A stretch of 14,530 nucleotides of DNA, taken from CAYYWW01 sp964475515 (lineage in GTDB: Archaea > Aenigmatarchaeota > Aenigmatarchaeia > QMZP01). Made by a program: the position numbers and the translations under genes. Position 1 is the first letter of the stretch. Every line of letters begins with the position of its first letter. The notes under the pieces are model-generated. The model saw only the letters and a program-made list of their open reading frames with translations. It had not been told where the DNA came from and ran no database searches. Shown piece after piece: positions 6,589 through 12,798 of this stretch. The stretch spans positions 1 through 14,530 of the forward strand of contig CAYYWW010000023.1 of assembly GCA_964475515.1 (NCBI GenBank), given 5' to 3'.

Positions 6589-7136
6589 ATGATGACGCTC
6601 GATTTTATATTTTCAATCTACAATCTCGTAGAGTCTATATGGCTTATTCTTCCTGCATACGCAGCGAATGGGCTTGTTCCGTTAATAAGAGGTAAACACC
6701 CTGTTGATGGAGGAAGAAAATTTTATGATGGTATGCCCATCCTCGGTAAAGGTAAAACATGGGAAGGGTTAATATTTGGCATTTTTATTGGTTCTTTAAT
6801 AGGTTTAATAGAAAATGTAGCTTTCCCGTATCTCCCATGGGAAATATCACCAGTTCCTTTGAATATTGCTCCAATGTCAATTCTTTTGGGGTTTCTTTTA
6901 GGTGCAGGAGCAATGATAGGGGATATGATAGGGAGTTTTATTAAAAGACGATTAAAACTTAGAAGAGGCCAGGCAGCACCCTTACTCGATCAGGAGGATT
7001 TCTTGATAGGTGCCATCATTTTTGCATCATTTATTATTGAGATAAAAGTTGAATGGGTCATACTTTTACTTATAATAACGCCTCTTATACATCTTGTTTC
7101 TAATACAATAGCTTATATAATTAGAGTAAAAAATGA
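6589..7136 (+). CDS. carS: CDP-archaeol synthase, 3' end lost in assembly gap
   Basis: This membrane enzyme condenses CTP with digeranylgeranylglycerol phosphate to give the CDP-activated archaeal lipid used by head-group transferases such as the one at 3147-3749. Family motifs in order are LPAYAANGLVPL (21-32), DGMPILGKGKTWEG (47-60), GAMIGDMIGSFIKRRLKLRRG (107-127, including the conserved GD and SFIKRR) and PLLDQEDFLIGA (131-142). Hydrophobic helices lie at about 14-32, 61-74, 96-114, 138-152 and 155-178. Family members end shortly after the final helix, usually in VPW, so only a few codons should be missing in the gap. ATG 6589 (or 6592) is preferred to the TTG at 6586. Confidence 0.93.
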
Positions 7137-7236
7137 NNNNNNNNNNNNNNNNNNNNNNNNNNNNNNNNNNNNNNNNNNNNNNNNNNNNNNNNNNNNNNNN
7201 NNNNNNNNNNNNNNNNNNNNNNNNNNNNNNNNNNNN
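7137..7236. other. Assembly gap (100 N)
   Basis: Exactly 100 N, a conventional placeholder for unknown length. It cuts the end of CDP-archaeol synthase. Linkage of the two sides depends on scaffolding, and reading frames spanning it are artefacts. Confidence 0.98.
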
Positions 7237-7286
7237 AAAAATTTGTAAAAAATTTATAAATTGTAAAGTAAAATAATTAATACAAA

Positions 7287-7310
7287 TCTGTTCTTTTGGG
7301 CGAGAACAGA
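7287..7310 (+). other. 8-bp stem-loop upstream of ftsZ
   Basis: TCTGTTCT (7287-7294) pairs perfectly with AGAACAGA (7303-7310), leaving an 8-nt loop that contains the first GGGC motif. It may be part of a small RNA, a transcript end or a protein-binding site; nothing here decides which. Confidence 0.4.
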
Positions 7311-7404
7311 AATAGGGCTTTAATTTGGGCTTTATAGTATTGGGCAAATATAATGGGCTTTTTCTGAATTTCTTACAATAAAGTATAAAATTTAAAATTA
7401 ATAA

Positions 7405-7451
7405 GGATTTCGCTTGTTGAAAATATATATCAAAGTAAACAAGTGAAATCC
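7405..7451 (+). promoter_or_regulatory. Inverted repeat adjoining the ftsZ SD
   Basis: Arm 7405-7418 pairs with 7438-7451 over 14 positions, with one G-T wobble at 7412/7444. The arms flank a TATA-like AAATATATAT core. The repeat ends 3 nt before the GGAGG SD (7455-7459). If transcription starts upstream it is an mRNA hairpin beside the ribosome-binding site; if the core is the TATA box, the arms are operator half-sites about 33 bp centre to centre. Confidence 0.6.
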
Positions 7452-7464
7452 AAAGGAGGGTACT

Positions 7465-8577
7465 ATGGAGTCATTAGTTCAAAAAGCATTTGAAAAAAGT
7501 TTTTTTGAGGAGCCAAATAGGGTCGGTTTTGAAGAAGAAAAAAAAGACTCGTTTTTGGATGAATTTGGTTTGGAAGAAAACCAAGCGAAAATTATGGTTG
7601 TTGGAACGGGAGGAGCAGGGAATAACTGTGTAACAAGACTTCATGAGATAGGCATACGTGGAGCAAAGACCATAGCGGTCAACACAGATGCAAAACACTT
7701 GTCAATAAGCAAAGCTGATGAAAAACTTCTAATAGGAAAAGAAGTTACAAGAGGTTTAGGTGCAGGTGGATATCCTGAAATAGGAAGAAAGGCAGCAGAA
7801 GAAAGTGAAAGAGAGATAAGGAGAATGTTAGATGGTTGTGACATGCTCTACATCGTAGCGGGCCTTGGCGGTGGAACAGGAACAGGTTCTGCACCTGTGA
7901 TAGCAAGAATAGCAAAGGAAATGGGAGCAATAGTAATAGGTAACGTAACAATGCCCTTTAAAATAGAAGGAGCAAGAATAGGAAAAGCAGAAGATGGTCT
8001 CTATCAATTAAGACAGGTATGTGATACAGTGATAGTAATAGAAAACGACCGCTTACTAAAAATAGCAGGAGATCTTCCTTTACAACAAGCATTTGCAGTT
8101 GCAGACGGGTTGATATCTACAATGATAAAGGGTGTTACTGAAACAATTTCACAACCTTCGCTTGTGAACCTGGATTATGCAGACGTAAAAGCTATTATGC
8201 ATTCGGGAGGGGTTGCTTCGATAGGCTTCGGTGAAAGCAACACAGCTAATAGAGCAGAAGAGGCAGTGTTAAAGGCGATGTCAAATCCATTGCTCGAAGT
8301 GGATTATCATGGGGGGAGAGGAGCTCTCATTCATATAACTGGCGGAGAAGACCTAAAGCTAGATGAAGTTAATCTAATAGGAGAATATGTCTCAAAACAA
8401 CTAGATCCTGAAGCACAGGTTATATGGGGAAGCAGGATAGATCCTGACTTTAAGGGAAAAATACGGGTTATAACAATAATAACAGGAATAAAATCCCCGT
8501 ATATTTTGGGTCCTGTGCCACAGGAACCTGTTAAAAAAGATTATGCATACGACATAGGAATATCTGTAATAAGATAG
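7465..8577 (+). CDS. ftsZ: Cell division GTPase FtsZ
   Basis: This tubulin-like GTPase polymerises into the division ring. Landmarks are [10 protein letters not shown] (45-54), the tubulin signature [10 protein letters not shown] (135-144), END in the nucleotide-binding core (193-195) and the catalytic T7 loop [11 protein letters not shown] (235-245). The N-terminal ~38 residues are charged and probably flexible, and the C-terminus ends in DIGISVIR, a short peptide like those that contact membrane anchors such as SepF. At 370 residues it is full length. A strong SD (AAAGGAGGG, 7452-7460) precedes ATG 7465. Its 3' trailer can base-pair with this SD and start codon. Assignment to the archaeal FtsZ1 or FtsZ2 subgroup is not attempted with confidence. 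Confidence 0.97.
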   Translation: MESLVQKAFEKSFFEEPNRVGFEEEKKDSFLDEFGLEENQAKIMVVGTGGAGNNCVTRLHEIGIRGAKTIAVNTDAKHLSISKADEKLLIGKEVTRGLGAGGYPEIGRKAAEESEREIRRMLDGCDMLYIVAGLGGGTGTGSAPVIARIAKEMGAIVIGNVTMPFKIEGARIGKAEDGLYQLRQVCDTVIVIENDRLLKIAGDLPLQQAFAVADGLISTMIKGVTETISQPSLVNLDYADVKAIMHSGGVASIGFGESNTANRAEEAVLKAMSNPLLEVDYHGGRGALIHITGGEDLKLDEVNLIGEYVSKQLDPEAQVIWGSRIDPDFKGKIRVITIITGIKSPYILGPVPQEPVKKDYAYDIGISVIR

Positions 8578-8610
8578 AGGATAAAATAAAAATTAGAGAA
8601 GAATAATTGG

Positions 8611-8628
8611 GACTCCATACCCTCCTTT
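8611..8628 (+). promoter_or_regulatory. Element complementary to the ftsZ ribosome-binding site and start codon
   Basis: The 18 bases GACTCCATACCCTCCTTT, 34 nt after the ftsZ stop, are the reverse complement of 7452-7472 except for 3 extra bases in the latter. They would pair with the SD, the ATG and the next codons of ftsZ. Function is inferred. Confidence 0.5.
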
Positions 8629-8643
8629 TTCTTTATTTTATTT
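8626..8643 (+). terminator. T-rich putative terminator of ftsZ
   Basis: A T-rich tract (TTTTTCTTTATTTTATTT) begins about 48 nt after the ftsZ stop. Archaeal transcription commonly stops at such U-tracts. It overlaps the last codons of the convergent unknown gene. Confidence 0.5.
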
Positions 8644-8944
8644 GAATTATACCAGTGTTTTTAAATCTTGATAAAAAATTCATTATCTCCCAATTTAATC
8701 TGTTTATACTCTCCATGTTTACTGTTCTTGATTTTCTGTCGACTACAACTTCTTCAAAACTTAGATATCTTAGCGTACTCAGTATATTGTTAAGTTTTTT
8801 TAAATCCTTATCCATCAGTCTGTTAACCCTGCTAAATGGCCCAGAATAGGCACTTTTTATTTTTAGGAATTCTTTTCTTGCATTTATATAGACAGATTCA
8901 GCTTCTTCTCTTGTAAACCTCGTACTAAACATTAATGCATTCAT
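8633..8944 (-). CDS. Hypothetical protein, 103 residues
   Basis: I do not recognise this protein. It is predicted mostly helical and basic, with no transmembrane segment, signal peptide, cysteine pair or known motif that I can see; short stretches such as FTREEAESVYINARKEF and LMDKDLKKLNNILSTL look amphipathic. It is considered real because it fills the gap between ftsZ and the rhomboid gene, has ordinary amino-acid composition, and has a TATA box about 30 nt before ATG 8944. It converges on ftsZ, with its stop within the ftsZ terminator. A shorter start (ATG at 8932) is possible. Confidence 0.6.
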   Translation of the reverse strand: MNALMFSTRFTREEAESVYINARKEFLKIKSAYSGPFSRVNRLMDKDLKKLNNILSTLRYLSFEEVVVDRKSRTVNMESINRLNWEIMNFLSRFKNTGIIQIK

Positions 8945-8970
8945 AATTTCATTATCAAATTAAAAAACTG

Positions 8971-8979
8971 ATTTAAAAA
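8971..8979 (-). promoter_or_regulatory. TATA box of the 103-residue unknown gene
   Basis: On the minus strand TTTTTAAAT is centred about 30 nt from ATG 8944, without an SD. Confidence 0.4.
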
Positions 8980-9043
8980 TGTAGTGTTTTTACATAGGTT
9001 CTCGTTGAAATAAAACATTGTTTATATTGTTAGTTAGTATGTA

Positions 9044-9778
9044 TTAGATCCAAATAAAAGAAAGCAATTTTGCCAGACCGTACAAAAATATACCGATTAC
9101 GCCATCTATTAACTGTAAAATAACAGAGCCAATCCCTGTAATGAGAGTAAAAACAGGACCTAAAAACATCAATAATGCAAGACAAATTAACAGAACCACA
9201 ACACCTTCTAATGATTTCTTCGGGTTGTAAAAAAATGCGAAGCAAGCGCCTGTTAAAATACCTGCAACATGAGATATATTTGCAATGTTTGCGAATTCCT
9301 CTGGTTTGAAATAAACAACCATTGATTCAAATATAACAAACATTATTGCTATTATACCCACAGGCAAAGGGAATATGTAGAGATGGGTTCTTTTGGTAGG
9401 ATTTAACAACATTGCGGCTCCCATTATTCCAAACATTGCGCCACTGGCTCCCACAACGGGATTTGATGAAGTAAACATAAAAACAAAATTTCCCATTATA
9501 CCTGAGAAAAAATAAATTGTTAAATACCACTTTGTCTCTATGTTTTCTTCGAGATCTTTTCCGAAAAAATATAGACCCAGCATGTTGAAAAATATGTGAC
9601 TAGCGTTTACATGTAGAAAAAGTGAGGTTATCCATCTCCATGGTTCCATCGCATTTCCAGAGGAAAAAGAAAAATTTTCAAATACCCACTCCATCATACT
9701 TTCAGGCATTGAGAAAATGAGTAGAAAAACCGCAAGATTTATTATTATTAGAGACCATGTGATTTTGTGTGACTCCAT
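9044..9778 (-). CDS. Rhomboid-family intramembrane serine protease
   Basis: Rhomboids cleave membrane-protein substrates within the bilayer. The catalytic serine is S112 in GASGAMFG and the catalytic histidine is H170 in ISHVAG. The oxyanion-side motif HVNASHIFFN (56-65) precedes them, and EPWRWITSLFLH (45-56) matches the usual L1/TM2 entry. The six-helix core covers about residues 8-185, and a C-terminal extension (about 190-243) adds one or two more hydrophobic helices, giving 244 residues. The substrate is unknown. The gene is divergent from the acyl-CoA synthetase beta-subunit gene across only 31 bp. Confidence 0.92.
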   Translation of the reverse strand: MESHKITWSLIIINLAVFLLIFSMPESMMEWVFENFSFSSGNAMEPWRWITSLFLHVNASHIFFNMLGLYFFGKDLEENIETKWYLTIYFFSGIMGNFVFMFTSSNPVVGASGAMFGIMGAAMLLNPTKRTHLYIFPLPVGIIAIMFVIFESMVVYFKPEEFANIANISHVAGILTGACFAFFYNPKKSLEGVVVLLICLALLMFLGPVFTLITGIGSVILQLIDGVIGIFLYGLAKLLSFIWI

Positions 9779-9809
9779 ACTTTTAAATTAAGATATTTGA
9801 ATAAAATAT
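9779..9809. promoter_or_regulatory. 31-bp divergent promoter between the rhomboid and ACD beta genes
   Basis: TTTTAAATTAAG (9781-9792) lies about 24-28 nt before ATG 9810. On the minus strand ATATATTTTATTC (about 9799-9811) lies about 26 nt before ATG 9778 and overlaps the opposite start codon. No SD is seen. The two predicted promoters face across each other, so each start site falls beyond the other's TATA box. Confidence 0.5.
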
Positions 9810-10466
9810 ATGGAAAAAATGAGTTACGAAGAAACAATAAAACTTCTTAAAAGATTTAACATACCATTTCTGGAATTATCAAGAGCAAAAACATTGAGCG
9901 AAGCAATGGATGTTGCTGAGAAAATAGGATATCCTGTGGCGATGAAGATAGACTCGCCTCAAATATCACATAAAACAGATGTTGGTGGTGTTGTTTTAGA
10001 CATAAAGAATGAAGAAGCGCTTAAAAGAGGATATAACAACATGATTAATACTGTTAGAAAAAAGGCACCACATGCAAAGGTAAAAGGAGTAATCATACAA
10101 AAGATGTTTTCAGGTGATAATGTAAGAGAAGTCATAATAGGGTCGAAATATGATGATCAGTTTGGACATTTAATAATGTTCGGTTTAGGTGGAATTTTTG
10201 TTGAGGTTTTAAAAGATGTGAGTTTCAGGCTCATTCCCATAAAAAGAGAAGATGCAAGAGAGATGATAAGAGAAATAAAGGGGTACGAGGTTCTGGAAGG
10301 AATACGCGGATGGAAGCCAGTTAATTTCGAAAAGTTAGAAGATTGCCTTCTAAAAGTTTCAAGATTAATCGAAAAAAATCCTAATATAAAGGAATTGGAT
10401 ATTAACCCCCTGCTCATAAATCACAAAGAAGCTTATGTTGCTGATATCAGAATTTTCGTGGGATAA
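9810..10466 (+). CDS. acdB: ADP-forming acyl-CoA (acetyl-CoA) synthetase, beta subunit
   Basis: This is the ATP-grasp subunit of archaeal ADP-forming acetyl-CoA synthetase, which converts acyl-CoA, ADP and phosphate to acid, CoA and ATP, the energy-yielding step of acetate formation. The 218-residue length fits a stand-alone beta subunit. Motifs are YPVAMKIDSPQISHKTDVGGV (41-61, with H54 in the position of the transient phosphohistidine known for this subunit), MFGLGGIFVEVLKDVSFRLIP (ATP-grasp core), GYEVLEGIRG, and IKELDINPL near the C-terminus. The alpha subunit is not in this window; separate alpha and beta genes are known in Thermococcales. The stop is followed 2 nt later by the PGI/PMI start, so the two genes form an operon. 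Confidence 0.92.
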   Translation: MEKMSYEETIKLLKRFNIPFLELSRAKTLSEAMDVAEKIGYPVAMKIDSPQISHKTDVGGVVLDIKNEEALKRGYNNMINTVRKKAPHAKVKGVIIQKMFSGDNVREVIIGSKYDDQFGHLIMFGLGGIFVEVLKDVSFRLIPIKREDAREMIREIKGYEVLEGIRGWKPVNFEKLEDCLLKVSRLIEKNPNIKELDINPLLINHKEAYVADIRIFVG

Positions 10467-10468
10467 AC

Positions 10469-11431
10469 ATGGATGTTTTATCGTCGCTCAAATCCTTTCC
10501 AGATCAGATAATAGATGCCCTGTCCTTAGCTAGTGATATTTCAATCACCAAACCAATAAAAAACATTGTGATTTCCGGGATGGGTGGTTCGGCCATTGCT
10601 GGTGATATACTGAGAGATTACCTAAAAAGTGAATTAGCAGTCCCCATATTTGTAAACAGAGACTATTCGATACCGGGATTTGTAGATAAGGGGACACTCG
10701 TTTTTATAATAAGTTACTCTGGTAAAACAGAAGAGACACTATCTGCTTATGAAGATTCAAAATCGCAAGGAGCGCAAATTATAACGATAACCTCTGGAAA
10801 GATAAGTGATAATGATATCAAAATACCAGAAAATATGTTACCAAGATGTTCCTTGGCGTATCTGTTTTTCCCTGTTTTGAAAATATTGGAAAATTCCGGG
10901 ATGATCAGCAACAAAGAAAATGAAATAGAAGAAACCATAAGTTCTCTCAAAAATTTTGACACAAATGAACCAAAAAAACTCGCAGATGAACTGGAAGGTA
11001 AAATACCTGTTTTTTACGGCCCAGAAAGATACTCTGGCGTATTATACAGATGGAAAACCCAGCTGAACGAAAACAGCAAAGTTCTTGCCCATGTAGGAGC
11101 TATACCAGAAATAAATCATAATGAGATAGAGATTAATTTCGAAAATTATGTCGGTACTGTTGCTGTTGTATTTTTAGTTGATGAAAATGAGGAAAAAAGA
11201 ATTTTAAAACAAACAGAAGTAGCAAATAATATAATCTCCGATTATGTAAAGACATACATAGTTAAAGTAAGAGGAGAATCGATACTTTCCAGGATGTTTT
11301 ATGCTATACATTTTGGTGACTGGCTAAGCTACTATCTGGCAGAACTAAGGAATATAAAACCAGAAGAGACACCTAACATAAAGAAGGTAAAAAACTATTT
11401 GAAGACAGTAAAATCAGTGCCTAAAGTTTAA
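10469..11431 (+). CDS. Bifunctional phosphoglucose/phosphomannose isomerase
   Basis: The enzyme interconverts glucose-6-phosphate, or mannose-6-phosphate, with fructose-6-phosphate, supplying glycolysis/gluconeogenesis and mannose for glycans. It belongs to the archaeal PGI/PMI family built of two SIS domains. SGMGGSA (36-42) and the phosphate-binding SYSGKTEET (82-90) lie in the first domain. R126, E201 and H217 (in INHNEIE) align with the catalytic Arg, Glu and His reported for the Pyrobaculum enzyme. The C-terminal RMFYAIHFGDWLSYYLAELRNI is typical. The 320-residue length is normal. It is 2 nt downstream of the acyl-CoA synthetase beta gene, pairing an upper and a terminal step of sugar catabolism. 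Confidence 0.92.
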   Translation: MDVLSSLKSFPDQIIDALSLASDISITKPIKNIVISGMGGSAIAGDILRDYLKSELAVPIFVNRDYSIPGFVDKGTLVFIISYSGKTEETLSAYEDSKSQGAQIITITSGKISDNDIKIPENMLPRCSLAYLFFPVLKILENSGMISNKENEIEETISSLKNFDTNEPKKLADELEGKIPVFYGPERYSGVLYRWKTQLNENSKVLAHVGAIPEINHNEIEINFENYVGTVAVVFLVDENEEKRILKQTEVANNIISDYVKTYIVKVRGESILSRMFYAIHFGDWLSYYLAELRNIKPEETPNIKKVKNYLKTVKSVPKV

Positions 11432-11434
11432 AAA
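11427..11434 (+). promoter_or_regulatory. TATA box of rpl34e
   Basis: TTTAAAAA overlaps the PGI/PMI stop codon and is centred 27 nt before ATG 11458; no SD is seen. The ribosomal gene pair therefore probably has its own promoter. Confidence 0.45.
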
Positions 11435-11457
11435 ACTTGAACTACGTATAAGATATT

Positions 11458-11742
11458 ATGCCGAGACCAGCCTTGAGATCGAGAAGCCTTTCAAGGGTGA
11501 TTAAAAGAACACCTGGAGGTAGAACTGTTATTCATTATAGGAAGAAAAAACCTTCTCCAGCAAAGTGTGCAATATGTAAAAAACCTCTGAAAGGCGTTCC
11601 AAGAGTAATCTCATCTAAACTGAAAAGAATTCCAAAATCAGAAAAAAGGCCAAATAGACCATATGGTGGTAATTTATGTTCATCTTGTATGAGAGAAAAA
11701 ATAAAAGAGAAATTATATAAATCACCCGAGGTTAATAAATAA
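11458..11742 (+). CDS. rpl34e: Large-subunit ribosomal protein L34e
   Basis: This archaeal/eukaryotic-type 50S protein has 94 residues. It shows the family start MPRPALRSRSLSRVIKRTPGG, then HYRKKKP and two CxxC pairs (C37/C40 and C74/C77) that make a zinc site, with the characteristic RPNRPYGGNLC before the second pair. It is followed after 8 nt by L14e. In many archaea these two genes sit in a secY-adk-L34e-cmk-L14e neighbourhood; here the cytidylate kinase gene is absent between them. Confidence 0.95.
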   Translation: MPRPALRSRSLSRVIKRTPGGRTVIHYRKKKPSPAKCAICKKPLKGVPRVISSKLKRIPKSEKRPNRPYGGNLCSSCMREKIKEKLYKSPEVNK

Positions 11743-11750
11743 GTGATAAT

Positions 11751-12218
11751 ATGTTCGATGTGGGACGTATCTGTATTAAAATTGCTGGAAGAGAGGCAGG
11801 CAAGCATTGTGTAATAGTAAAGAAATTGGAAGAGAATTTCGTTCTGGTGACAGGACCTAAAATAGTAACAAAAGTCAGGAGAAGGAGATGTAACATAGAT
11901 CATCTTGAACCACTTCAAATAAAAATAAATATTAAAGAAAACGCAAGTGATGAAGAAGTTTTGAAAGCTTACGAAAAAGAAAACATATTCGAAAAAATAG
12001 GCATAGAAAGAATTTCTCCGGAAAAACTAAAATTAGCAGAAGAGAAGAAAAAACAAAAAGAATCTGAGCGATTGAAGAAAGAGCAGGTAAAGGTTGAAAA
12101 ACCTAAAGAAAAGAAAAAACTTGAATCTGAATCAAAAAAGGAAAGGGTAGAAAAACCAAAAGAAGTTAAAAAGAAGGCCAAGAAACCAAAAACTGCTAAG
12201 AAAACAAAAAGCAAGAAA
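11751..12218 (+). CDS. rpl14e: Ribosomal protein L14e with long lysine-rich C-terminal extension, truncated by gap
   Basis: The first ~85 residues are an archaeal L14e (KOW-like) domain: FDVGRICIKIAGREAGKHCVIV, then VLVTGPK and VRRRRCNIDHLEPL. The family is usually about 80-100 residues. Here an extra, highly charged tail of at least 70 residues rich in Lys and Glu follows, with the motif VEKPKE repeated at 115-120 and 133-138 and an almost pure Lys/Ala/Thr/Pro/Ser end. The reading frame is still open when the N gap begins, so true length is unknown. A weak SD-like GTGAT at 11743-11747 precedes ATG 11751, consistent with translation as the second gene after L34e. The tail is probably disordered and RNA-binding (inference). 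Confidence 0.9.
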
Positions 12219-12318
12219 NNNNNNNNNNNNNNNNNNNNNNNNNNNNNNNNNNNNNNNNNNNNNNNNNNNNNNNNNNNNNNNNNNNNNNNNNNNNNNNNNN
12301 NNNNNNNNNNNNNNNNNN
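12219..12318. other. Assembly gap (100 N)
   Basis: Exactly 100 N. It interrupts the L14e tail on the left and begins directly after the EF-1 beta stop codon on the right. True size is unknown. Confidence 0.98.
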
Positions 12319-12570
12319 TTACAAACTCCTTGTAGTCATTATATTTTCTACAGTTTGCACACCTTCAATTGATTCCAATTGGTTTTCCAGTTTTTCTATA
12401 GTTCCAGCAGCATCTTCAATCACAGCAGTGAATTTAAGTGCTTTCAAACCAAATGCTATGGGCTCTTCTTCAAGTTTAGTTGGATTTAGTTTTTGAGCCT
12501 CTGTTTTTATTTTATCAAAATCTTCCGGTGATTTTGGCATTATCCTAAAAACGCATATTACTTGACCCAT
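12319..12570 (-). CDS. Translation elongation factor 1-beta (aEF-1B)
   Basis: This guanine-nucleotide exchange factor regenerates EF-1 alpha-GTP during elongation. The 83-residue protein matches the archaeal single-domain form: it begins MGQVICVFRIMPKSPE, contains EEEPIAFGLKALKF in the middle, and ends VENIMTTRSL. The stop codon touches the N gap, but the gene looks complete. GAGGAGGTGA on the minus strand (12574-12583) is a near-ideal SD 3 nt from ATG 12570, as expected for the second gene after the zinc-ribbon gene. Confidence 0.95.
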   Translation of the reverse strand: MGQVICVFRIMPKSPEDFDKIKTEAQKLNPTKLEEEPIAFGLKALKFTAVIEDAAGTIEKLENQLESIEGVQTVENIMTTRSL

Positions 12571-12592
12571 TAGTCACCTCCTCACAACTACA

Positions 12593-12751
12593 TTACGGTC
12601 CTATGAATCCACATTTTGGGCATTCGTACTGATTTTCAATTTTTTTGCATTTTTCACAACGAAGAATCTTTTCTTTACCGCATTGTGGGCAAGGAAACTC
12701 TACCCATTGTCTCTCTGCTTCTATTCTTCTACCACAACTCACACATTTCAT
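12593..12751 (-). CDS. 52-residue zinc-ribbon protein upstream of EF-1 beta
   Basis: This short gene encodes 52 residues with four CxxC pairs (C3/C6, C21/C24, C32/C35, C44/C47), starting MKCVSCGRRIEAE and ending YECPKCGFIGP. Eight cysteines in this spacing should bind two zinc ions. It resembles the small archaeal double zinc-finger proteins (HVO_2753-like) often encoded next to EF-1 beta. Its molecular role is not established, and RNA or ribosome contact is only a guess. A strong TATA box (12774-12784) sits about 28 nt before ATG 12751 with no SD, so it leads the operon as a leaderless gene. EF-1 beta starts 22 nt after its stop. Confidence 0.88.
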   Translation of the reverse strand: MKCVSCGRRIEAERQWVEFPCPQCGKEKILRCEKCKKIENQYECPKCGFIGP

Positions 12752-12773
12752 AAATCTTATATACAAATGAATG

Positions 12774-12784
12774 TTTTATATATG
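12774..12784 (-). promoter_or_regulatory. TATA box of the zinc-ribbon/EF-1 beta operon
   Basis: On the minus strand CATATATAAAA is centred about 28 nt before ATG 12751, with no SD. This is one of the clearest TATA boxes in the window. Confidence 0.55.
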
Positions 12785-12798
12785 TTTTTGAAATTTTA

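Larger units (their letters stand above)
7237..7464 (+). promoter_or_regulatory. Long ftsZ upstream region
   Basis: These 228 bases hold no credible gene. In order they contain: an 8-bp hairpin (7287-7310), five GGGC motifs in an A/T-rich setting (7298-7358), a TATA-like tract TATAAAATTTAAAA (7384-7397), a 14-bp imperfect inverted repeat (7405-7451) around a second A/T core, and a strong SD. A control region this rich is unique in the window. Confidence 0.6.

Noticed and set aside
7066..7347. Minus-strand reading frame spanning the N gap
   Set aside because: It exists only because N codons are read through; the right part is the ftsZ regulatory region and the left part is antisense to CDP-archaeol synthase.
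8541..8618. Minus-strand 25-codon reading frame starting ATGGAGTC with an SD-like GGAGGG, overlapping the ftsZ end
   Set aside because: The SD is only about 2 nt from the ATG, the peptide has no recognisable character, and the similarity to the ftsZ start explains the signal. Kept only as part of the complementarity finding.
11969..12214. Minus-strand Phe/Ser-rich reading frame opposite the L14e tail
   Set aside because: It is the complement of Lys/Glu codons, giving low-complexity Phe/Ser; no promoter or family features.
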